Source: Ctena decussata | Lineage: Eukaryota > Mollusca > Bivalvia > Lucinida > Lucinidae | Length of the DNA stretch: 64,000 nucleotides | Assembly (NCBI GenBank): GCA_963989385.1 | Contig: OZ022506.1 | Coordinates: 8,764,841 to 8,828,840 of the forward strand | Direction: 5' to 3' | Shown here: positions 33,401 to 45,400 of the stretch, one piece after another | Position numbering within the stretch: position 1 is the first letter of the stretch | Layout: every line of letters starts with the position of its first letter | The notes under the pieces: model-generated | Told to the model about the DNA's origin: nothing | Seen by the model: only the letters and a program-made list of their open reading frames with translations | Databases searched by the model: none | Program-made: the position numbers and the translations under genes

Positions 33401-36400
33401 GTAATAACATATGGGTTGACGTGCATATACTGAGTCATTTAACTGGCAAAAAGGAGAGAAAACAAGTTTTTGGAAAATAATAACTCACTCCACAAATTAT
33501 TATTTCCTGGTCTGGTTTCCCATCTAGCAATGTTGTATAAACTTAGGCTGGATAGTGACTGGGTATCCACGCATGTACATTGTATTTTTACCACTTTATT
33601 CAACTTATTGAAATCGAAAGTAGGTCATTTTAGTTGCCAACCAAAATGACCCAAATAAATTTTCAAACCCTTTTTGTGTGAAACTCAAGGATGTTTTATT
33701 TGGTTAAAGCTGGCTAATCTTGGTCATTTACAATGACGAAACTATAGTGAGAAGCTTGCAGCGATACCTCATGATAAATTTTTTCATGTTGATAGAGCGA
33801 TGGGGCCTTTAAAGGCAGGTATTCATTCCTGTACAAAATAGAGATATCCGTGCTTTTTATAAGTTTTATAAGATAACTGTACCTCATTTAAAGTTAAAAT
33901 CTTAAAAGGTTCCTTCAGAAGTAGGAACATGGGCCATACTACGTAGTTTCGGGTAATAAAGCCTCGTCAGAACTCTGTATTTCAGATAAAGATTCTGTAT
34001 TAACTTTGAAATACAGGTGCTCTCTAGACAGCCTGTGTTTATATACAATTAAACACAAGAGGTATTGGAGATGCTGATGACTGTCAAACATTGGAAACCA
34101 TCAAATACCGCGTCCGTGACGCGGTGCTAGACTGTTTCGAGGTCGATATATCTCTGTCCACGCAAAATGATACAAAGCCGATTACTCTAGAGTTTAGTAA
34201 CAATTTTGAATACGTTATACATGTATGCATATGCAGTGCCTCACATTGTATCTAGTACTACTCGGCATGAGCTAAAAGGAATTTATGATTCCAGATTCAG
34301 AGACGGCCAATGAAACCCGCAGACAGATAAATAACTAAAAAAACATTCAACATGTAGCGCTGAATCGTCACTGTCTTTTTGTCACCCGACGTAGGCGGAG
34401 GGGGGACTATAGAAATGACCCTCGTCCGTCCGTGTGTGCGTGCGTCCGTCCGTCCGTCCGAAATTTTGTCCCCGCAACGCCTCCTACGTCTTTCATGAGA
34501 TTGATTTGAAATTTTACAGATTATATTCTTATGATATGAAGATGTGCATGTGGTTTTTGATTTTTGTTTCGGTCATTTTTGATGGAGTTACAGCCCTTGC
34601 TGACTCGGAGACTCGCCGAATGTTTCACAATGATTTGAAGATGTGCATGTGATTTTGGAATTTCAATTGTTTTAGTTTTTACAAAGTTATGGCCCTTTGT
34701 CGTTTTTGGCGTTTTTTAAACTTATAAACCGTTTGACCAAGAGAGCTGAAATTTGGTATGCTAATTGATAATTCTGATTATTGTTAGGATGTGCTTAATT
34801 GATAAGTGACAGAGTTATTCCCCTTTCATAGATATAAGACGTTCACTTAAAGGTGAAAGGATAACTCCAGAACTATTCATATTCAGAGCTGAATTTTCAT
34901 TAATGCATTGTTCATTTTTCATCAAATTCATATTAGCAGGATTATGGCCCTTGTTATTTTGTTATTTGGGTATACAGTCTTGATGTTTTGGGCAATCTGT
35001 AAGGGCCTAAAGTTTCAGTCACCTAATTTTACACATTAATGCCCCTTTCTAAACTTAAAGATTTACTCCCTTTATAATAATAACAAAAATGATTTGATGA
35101 AATATTTCATGCAATACCTTCGACATGGACTAACTATACATTTGAATTAGAGTTTAGATAATAATATTTGATAAAAGTGACTTTAAACAAAAAATAAGAT
35201 AATTTTTTATACAATCGCGGACCGCGGCTGAAATCGCATTATTGGACAAAAATAATTTATTTATACGTCACAATCACGTGCACGAATAAGAAAAATACCT
35301 GTACATGATCACATGACACACGTGGTCAAAATCGATGTTCTTACAGGCCTCGTGGAAATTGGTAATTTGCATTTTAATTTGCAGATTACTTTTCATTCCA
35401 CATTTATCGAATAAACATGCATTTTCTCAAAACTTTTACGGTTAATTATGAGACTATAACATATTGTCCAACGAAATTTTGTTAAAATATTTGTTTCTGA
35501 AAACATCAAATATACGAGGGAGACAATCTTTAAGTATCCTATAACTATATATAGAGGCCCAGTAATTGGGTATTTGCATTTGCTTATGCTTCACTTATTA
35601 TTTGCTTACCACAGGTTCTGTAATACACATTTTTTCTGTTTTAGCTCGCCTATACGAATATTGTTGTCACTCTGACGTGAGCGTCGGCGTGGGTGTCGGC
35701 GTGGGTGTTGGCGTGGGCGTGGGTGTCACACTTTAAAGTTTTACTTTAACGTTTGTTTAAAGTTTCAAATCTCAACAACCACGGGCCAGAACCTTTTACT
35801 ATTTCATAGCATATCCGTTTAGTCTAAAACACCTTACCCCTGGATGAGGTCTTGGGGTGGGGCATAGGTGTCAAAATATAGGTCACACTCACTTTAAAGT
35901 TTTACGACAAAGTTTTTTGAACATTCATATCTCAGCAACCACTGGACAGACCCTTCCGTATTCGGAACATAATCATATCATAGTATAAACTTTCATTACA
36001 TAACACTATACCTCAGGGTCACACCGTGGGGTGGGGCTTAGGGGTAAAAAATTAGGTCACACTCACTTTGACATTTTGCGACAAAGTTTTCAAACAGTCA
36101 TATCTCGGCAAACCACTGGCAGGAAGCCTTCCATATTTGGAACATCATTATGTCATTGCATAAACTTTCATCACATTACACTATTTTCCAGGGTCAGACC
36201 CTGGGTGGGGCTAAGGGGTAAAAAATTAGGTCACACTCACTTTGAAGTTTTCAATTAAATATATCTCCATTTCTCATGATTAGATTCTTTTGATATTTGC
36301 ACTGTAGTTAGATATTGTTTCAAAGTTCTACAGAGTACCACCCCTACTCCACTCAGTGACCTTGAGGTCAAGGTGATGTACTTAGACATTTGGGATTTCG

Positions 36401-39400
36401 TTACAGTATTCTGATAGCATACTGTTCCATAGTGCTTGGGATGGATTAAAATTATACTTGGACTGATATAAGATATTGGCTTAAGCTTTCACAAAATACT
36501 ACCCCCACCCCACTGGGTGACTCTTAAGCTAAGGTCATTGATTTTATAAATATGTTGACAATACTTGGACATGCTTGCATGAAGTTTTATGTAGTACAAG
36601 CCATACCGGCAAATGCCTGTGAAATGGGCAAGCACTAGTTCATGCGAGCTATGTTGTCAGGCGACAGTTCTTGTTGGCCATATAGTTTCTATGAAACTGA
36701 ATAAAGGGCTGCATTTTGTGTGACATTTCAAACGTCGGGTGACACTTGGCCGATGGCTTTTATTAACCTAGGCTTTGGTAATTCTAGGGTAGCTCCATAC
36801 GGACAAAATATGCCATACGCCGTATGCAGCTATTGTTTAACGCAATAGCTATAAATACAAAAAAATGTATTCGAAGGTCGCCCTATACGGTACAACATAA
36901 CAGTATCCGAACGCTCTGTCCCAGCTCTTCCGGTTTTCATAGCGTCGAATCGAGAGTACAAACATTCGCTTATAACCAGTAGTCGGAAATCATTATGTTT
37001 TGAGATTTTATCCGGAATCTGCTGCGTCATTTATACTTATTCAGCTTCGAAAATGTAGAGGTAAGTTTAATATAATTTGCTCTTCAGTCTTTTACTTTAT
37101 TGCCCTGTACAATGTCGTGTATGGGTGGATAGTAAACGGTACAGTATTATATTCGCCCTTTGCATGATTCTAAAACCTTTTAGAGCCTCTTCTTACATGT
37201 TTTATAAAAATCTTTAAAATATACGGAAGGCGTTATCAATCTACAGTTTGTTAGTTTTGATAATAGGATGATATCTAGGTTTTGTACGACACAAACTCGT
37301 GTTAAATTAAGCTGTTCGGAAAAAAGATTCTGTTACGACCATGAGGTTTTCATTGTACAGGGCAATAAAGTAAAAGACCGAAGAGCAAATTATATTAAAC
37401 TTACCTCTTTACATTTTCGAAGCTGAATAACTATAAATGACGCAGCAGATTCCGGATAAAATCTCAAAACATAATGATTTCTGACTACTGGTTATAAGCG
37501 AACTTTGCACTCTCGATTCAACGCTATGAAAACCGGAAGAGATGGTACAGAGCGTTCGGATACTGTGAACATAGCATCATTCGCAAACGTTGCATTGTTT
37601 ATTGTAGGCTGTATACCTCTGGCCAATTACAATTCCAAGCGTGATGTTCCCGACGATATTTTGCAGTAAAGGGCTAATAGAAATTGGTTTTCCGTTCGTC
37701 TCTTGCAAGATCTTTGAAGCAGCAATAATTTCTGTTATGATCTTCCCTTCAATGGAAGTTTTTCCGACCCCGAAGTCTTTGAGGGTCTGAAGTGTGAATT
37801 TCCTTGAAGTCTTCCAGTGATGGTTGTATCCTTGAAATACCACACCTATAATGAGAAACATGGGCGTAGCTAGGCGCAATTACACAGTACGCACAATAAT
37901 GTTTTATACTCATTGAGGGCAATAATAGTGAGTTAAGACGCTAAGATATTTCAAATTTTCGTGTCTGTTGGCAGTTAGTATGAAAATTATGCCCAGTTCA
38001 CAACATTTCAGCATGAAAATACGCAGGTGTGTTTTGAAATTTTGTCAATTTGACAAAATTTCAATACGCACCTGCGTATTTGCGTATAGGTAGCTACGCC
38101 CTTGAGAAACAAAGTGATAGCATAGGCCTCAGTTGTGATCACTGTATCACGCAGGCTGCTGAACCCGCAACTTTACTTTCATGTAAAGCGTGGCTTTATG
38201 CCTTATGTTTTCTTAACATCAAATATTTCATAAACTTTACAATGGTCAATCAAGATATACATTATGCAATTTATTTATTTATTCATTTATTTCTATTATT
38301 CCTTTTTTGTAATCCAGTCTTTTCTTCACTGCATGTGGTGTTTCATTGTAATTGCGATGTGGCGGCTGTAAACACGTCTCCTCTTACTCCATCACACTTC
38401 TTCTTATTTTTTTTCGTTATTCCTCATGTGCAATAATGGCCACACATGTTTCACCAAATTCCGAATTCCCATTTACTTAAATGCATTTCCAAGTTTACTT
38501 TTCAATTTATTGCGGGCCAAGAATGAAATTATCGTTACGATATTTACGCGAATTTTTCATCGAAATATGATATTTCAAATGCAGTCAGGAATGTTGGTGT
38601 TTAAAATTGATCGAAATATTAGGAAAAGACATACAAAAAACTAGACTTTTGTCCAAAATACACAGATGTCCCCGCCCTACAGCCTTTGCCGATAACGCTG
38701 TTTCATGCGCCCCACACCCTAGGTCCACCCACTCCACACAAGGGACTGATCCTTATGATTAAGAATTCTATAGTAAACAATTCTGACAAATTTAAACTTT
38801 ACATCATCAAGTGTATTGAAATTCTGAGTTATGCAAAACAAAATATTGAACATGTTTCTTTAGGTCCTACCCCATATTTGTGTAAATATATAGTTCCAGT
38901 AATTTCACATTCTGCATTTATATTTTGAATTGCATGAACAGAAGCACGGTTATTAATTTTCTTGCGCACATGTAAGTCAATTGAATTTTAAAAAATGATA
39001 AAAAAATGGCCACTGACTGTAGCTTTGGCATCAACATTGCTGTTATATGTTGACTCTCAATTCTAATGCACCTACGTATGTAACGCGACGAAAATTGTCA
39101 TTTTGGGAATCTTTTGGGAAAATTGTCATTTTGCACTTAACGGCTCCGCTGGCGCGTCGCCGTAAAGCGAATTTTCCAACCATAAAACCGACGATTTACC
39201 TCCCAGATTACAATTTTGAGTACCGTTATCCCCTGAATATACTGTCGGAAAGCCGACGTCATCATATGTGACAGTGCCTGGGATTTTGAGCCTTGTGGAG
39301 GTGCGACGTTGACGTCACGAAACGTGAAATGAAAGTGACGTCATCAAATTTGCACGTTAAGTTAATTGGATTTCCGCGCATTGACTAACAAATTTCAAAG

Positions 39401-42400
39401 CGTCACCTGAAAAGAGTGATTCAACTTTTCTATAGGAGTCTTTAATTTTCTTCACCTACACTCTTTTAAGAATGTTCCCATAATAGATCTTTGAAATGAG
39501 ACGTCATGAACCGGAGTTATAAAAGTTTATCCAGCTAGTATGTAGATTGTATCCAATCAGTGAAACGAAAAACTAAAATTCGGGTTGGTATGAATTTCGA
39601 TTACTTTTGAAGTAAACGTTAGCGCTATTGTTTCGTGCTTCTCGAAATCTATTCTGGAAGTACAAATAAACATGAAAATGTTAAAAACAAAATTTCCGAT
39701 TTTCGCTCCATAAGGCTCAAAATGCCAGACACTGTCACATATAACGTCGCTTCTCATCGGCTGACGTCTGGTTTTACGTATCTGAAAGCGTTTGATATGG
39801 GTGCAAGTAGCACACTTTTAAAGATGAAAATGTAAACAGTGCATTAGAATGGGGGATAACTGTATTAAAATTGTCATTTGGGGACTGAGGTAAATCGTTG
39901 GTTTCATGGTCCCAAATTGCGTTTTACGCCTCCGCTGGCGCGTCGCCGTAAAACGAAATTTCCGACAATGAAACCCACAATTTACCTCCCTAAATGACAA
40001 CTTTGAGTACAGTTATCCCCTAGATAAAACCAAGACTCAAATTTTTATTCTTGAATGTGTCTTTTGTTTTCAAAGGCAGCCTTTGTAGATGTTTATTACT
40101 GCAAAATATTTTTTTGCATGCGACCAAGTATAAGAGTGCTGGTCCGTTTAACACTCCAGCGGTCTTGGGTTCGGGCCTCGCTGTAGGCGGGAATTTTTAG
40201 ATCGTAAAGGGGGCTCCATTGCACACAGCCTTTCATTATCACCCACCCATCGCACTGATATGACTGAAATACTGTTAAAAAGGACGTAAAATCGCAATTC
40301 ATCCATCCATCCCTCCATCCATCCATCAATCTGTTTAACACTATTACAGAATAAACCCATAGGTGACACTTACTGATGTCTTAAAGTGGGTGTGTATGTA
40401 CACAGCGACTCTTTTTGCAAGACAGATGTGTCATTCAACCAATTTCAAGGGCAATCCAAGGTCATCGTTTGAATAATCTTGATAGTACTCGAGTACCCGA
40501 TGCTACATACCAACTTTCAAAGCCCTCGGTCAATGGGTTCTGGAGAAGAAGATTTTAAAGATTTTTACCATATACTGGCAGGGTGGCCATGTTGGTCATG
40601 GGACCAAGACCTTTTGAACAAATTTGCATTCCCTTAACCTCAGGAGGGTCTATATAAAATTTGTTTATAATTGGCAGAGAGGCTTTTGAGGAGATTGTTT
40701 GAAATTGTCAGAATATGAGAGTCCAGGGTCAAAGGTCAAATAATGTCCTTGACCTCTTGCCTTGACCTCTTGCACTCGTAAATCTTTACGTACTCATTAA
40801 GATGACTGTATATAGCAATTTTTAGATCTAAATCTTCAAAATGTTCCATGAAATCTTCTGTTCTAGCATTTTCCCATCTTTGACCTTGACGTAAAAAAAG
40901 GTCAAGCTCAACCCAATGTCATCATTTGAACACTCTTGATAGTACTCGAGTACCTGATGATGCTACATACCAAGTTTCAAAGGCATCGGTCGATTGGTTC
41001 TGGAGAAGAAGATTTTTAAAGGATGTTACCATATATGAGCATGGCGGCCATATTGGTAATGTGACCCAGACCATTTTAACAAATTTTCATTCCCTCAATC
41101 CCCGAAAACTCTACATGGTATTTGGTTACAATTGACCATGTGGCTTTTGAGAAGTTTGTTTGAAATTGGCAAAATATGAGAGATCAGGGTCAAAGAATGA
41201 CCTTGACCTCTTGTACTAACAAATCTTTATGTACTCGTTAAGATGACTGCATTTACCAATTTTAGGCCAAAATCTTCAACAGTTTCGAAAAAATCTTATG
41301 CTCTAGCATTTTCCCATATTTGTTTTTTTATAACAGGTCAAGGTCAACCCAAGGTCATCATTGAACAATCTTGATAGTACTTGAGTACTCAATGCTTCAT
41401 ACCAGGTTTCAATGCCATCCATCATTTGGTTCTGGAGAGGATTTTAAAGGTTTTTAACACATATGGACATGGCGGCCATATTGGTAATGTGACTTAGAAC
41501 ATTTTAACAAACTTTCATTCCCTCAAGCCCTGAAAATATTATATGAAATCTGGTTACAACTGACCCAGTGGCTTTTTAGAAGATTGTTTGAAATTTTCGA
41601 AATATAAGAGACCTGGGTCAAAGGTCAAAGAATAACCTTGACCTTTTGTTCTCAGAAATCTTCAGTTACTCGTTCAGATGACTGTATTTACCATTTTTAG
41701 GCCAAACTCTTCGAAAGTCTCCGAGAAATCTTATGTTCTAGCACTTTTCCATATAAAAGCAGCAAGGACCAAATGTTATCTTACCGTAAAATAAATCAAG
41801 GTCAACCCAAGGTCAGAATTTGAACAATCTTGGTAGTACTCACGTACTCGATGCTACATACCAAGTTTCAAGGCCATCGGCCTATTGGTTCTGGAGTAGA
41901 AGATTTTTTAAGGTTTTTACCATGTATGGGCATGGCGGCCATGTTGGTCATGTGACCTAAACCATTTGAACAACATTTTTTCCTCCAAACCCTGGAGGCG
42001 ATATATGAAATTTGATAACAATCGGCCCAGTGATTTCAGAGGATGAGTCGTTTGAAAGTGTAGACGGACGACGACGGACGACGGTCAACGGAGTCTGCCC
42101 ATACTAAAAGCCACCCCCTCCGAAGCCTTCGGCTCAGGTCAGCTAAAAATCTCACACACCGCTATTTGCAAAGAATAAAAAATATCACCATGTCTGAAAA
42201 AATGTTAAGAGGAGCGTAATACTTCATGACCTACATCCATCCGTCACCTTCCGCATAGCATATTACACTCACTATGGGTGTCAAAAATTGAGAACAGCCA
42301 TTTGCCTCAAATGTTAACTGTAAACGCTACGCACGATCAGAGTATTCACTGTGCGTTTCAACTCTATTTTCAGCATATATAGTAACTCGCAAAATTGCAA

Positions 42401-45400
42401 CAATGGCCATACATATATTACTGCAAATCATAGATCCTATTGTTTGTTACTTTAAGCCCCAGTCACACACACACATTACGGATAGGGCGGATAGTTGCGG
42501 ATAAAATCCTCAGTTTATCCGCAGAATTTGTGGGCGTGGCCTAATTTTATTTGATGAATTTACGGATATAGTTACCAATAGATGCGTATGGATACGGATA
42601 GGTACGAACTACTAACCTTCCGTTACCTTCTGTAACCTTTAGGTGCGGATAAATGCCTTCAGATGCGGACTGTTGCGGATGCTTAGCGGATAGAAGAATA
42701 GAAAAGATTAACTGCGACGTCCACATCTGTGACTACTCCTTGTATGCTCCAGTCACACACACACATAGGGATTGTGCGGATACTACGGATGGCCCGTCCG
42801 TATTTATCCGTAATGGATCCGTATCAGATCCGCAGAGTCCGTAACTGTCCGTATCATATCCGCAGAGTCCGCAGGATCCGCGTCGAAATTTTGAAAAGTT
42901 TCAAAATTCGGACGCGGATGAGTAAACCGTAATGGTGCGTTACTAAACGCATATATCCGCATCTATCCGTATCTAATCCGTGTCGCATACGTATCTATTC
43001 CGTATCTTATCCGTTATTGAACCTATCATTCCGCAGTCCCACTCCAAGTTGAGGACCGATACGGTTTCAAGCGGATCGTTACCTTTAGTTACGGAAGTTC
43101 TGCGTTCTGTAACGGACTGTTTTCTACAGTAACGTTTCAATACAAAAAAGGTTGCGTTCCAATACTGACAGATACCTACAGGATGGTTTGGAGAGGCGGC
43201 TGTACGGCAACAACGCCAGTAGAGGCAAAGAGACAGAGACTGTATCTCAAAGACTACTACAACAGAGAGGCCGGGTCGGAGCAATGTCAGTGACATATGG
43301 TGCAGTTATGGTGCGATGTTATGTTTCTTATTTGTAACAGTGGGGTACTCTTTTCATGAACTTGCCAATAGCAAAAATAGGGCCATCATTTCATAAACTT
43401 ATTTGACTTTTATCAATTCGAATTAGTTGTCCAATATAGCACAAAGTAATTCTTTTATTAGTTCCAATTAGTTGTCCAATTTAGGACAAAGTTTAATGGT
43501 GAAATCAAGCAATACATATCTACTGGTCAGGCTTGAGTAGTCGAAACTTCGAAGATGGCCCATGTTCCTTCTTTCGAATGTGTTCTGTGCTCTTGAATGA
43601 ACTCTTTTAGATTTCTATTTTACTTCAGTGCCACTGGTTTCGTGCCGTGCGGCGACCATAAAACGTCTCCCCGTACGTCATCTATAGTGTAGATTATATA
43701 TAATTTTTCCTTTGAGGTCAAGAAAATGTTCTGAGAAATCCGAAATTTTTTATTGGTGTAGATTTATAGTCTAGATTATTGCTTTTTTCCTTTTAGATCT
43801 TTTACGGTACTAATCAGTCTTTGAATTTACTGACTTATCAAAATTACGAAATTACATTATGCTTTCTCTGGTTTTCGTAACCAAATCATATCGGGATCAC
43901 TGATGCGGTTTGCGTAGCCGAATTCTCGAAGTATGGTCCATGTACCTTCGTTCGAATGTGTGCAGTGTTCTTGAAGGATTAGAATAGTATCTACTTTATC
44001 AACTGCCGACTGAATATCTATGTCAACCAAACAGTAAATTGGTACCTTTTTCAAATCAGTGAAAGTCAAGGCAGCGAAAGGAGAGAGATGGGCTTCGCCG
44101 TTCATATGCTATGCCCAAGATACATTGACCCTAACCACCTACTTCCATCCCTCCCCCTACGGTCATTAGGCTACAGGAAACCTTTACCTTTACCCAATTT
44201 ATAGTTTGAATCCAAGTATACAAATTTAAATAAAAATCTAATCCTTCATGAGCACAGAACACTAAACATATTCGAGAGAAGGAGCATGGGCCATACTTCG
44301 AGGTTACGATTACTAGAACCTCATCAATGACCCTGACATGAACCGTAACTTCCGTAACTAAAGGTAAAGCTCCGTATGAAACCGTATCAGTCCTCAACTT
44401 GGGACTGCGGAATGATGGGTTCAGTTACGGATAAGATACGGTATAGATACGGATGAGAAACGGAATATATACGGATAGATGCTGATAAATGCGTTCAGTT
44501 ACGGACTTTTACGGTTTACTCATCCGCGCCCGAATTTTGAACCTTTTCAAAATTTCGACGCGGCTCCTGCGGACCCTGCGGATATGATACGAACAGTAAC
44601 GGACTCTGCGGATGCGATGCGGATCCATTACGGATTAAATGGATAGATACGAATAGATACGGACGGACCATCCGTAGTATCCGCAGAATCCGTATATGTG
44701 TGTGTGACTGGGGCATAACCCATTAATGCCTCGCGTCTCAAAAAAGGAACATAGGCAAACAGTGCAGATCCAGACCAGACGCAGTCTGATCAGGGTCTAC
44801 ACTATTTGCTAAAGACAAATGGAAATTTCGCTTTAAAATCATCGTCCATTTGATAAGGATAGAAGAGTCCACTGGTCATTAATTGGTAAAAGTAAATATG
44901 AGCCGCGACATGACAAAACCAACAATGTGGTTGTGCGGACAGCGCAGACTCAGATCAGCCTGGGCAGCAGCCTAAATTGACCAGACTCTTTGTTAAGTGC
45001 CCAAAGGGTAGCTAATGGTCTAAGCTACCTCCATGCGGACAGCGATGACTCTGATCAGACTGGGCGGATGCCCAGGCTGATCTGAGTCTGCGCTGGGCGC
45101 ACAACCACATTGTTGGTTTTGTCCCGTCGCGGCTCACATGGTACTAATAATACCTCCGCCATTCCTTGTTAGGGCCTCGAACATGGGTAGATGTCCAGGC
45201 CGATCGTTGAATACGTCTTGTTGTTTCACTAAGGCTTCGTATATGGCCTCATATCCCTTCAGAACCACGACTCTTTCTCGTCCTATCATAAAACTCATTA
45301 TATTTCCATATTTCTTAGATTCCTCCATAAAAACAAGATATGGCTTTCCAGAAGACATCTTCTTCAACATCGAAATGCTCCCCAGAACAGGAAGAGACCA

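Noticed and set aside
36830..37030. 66-codon minus-strand frame
   Set aside because: Most of it lies in one arm of the fold-back element, with no homology.
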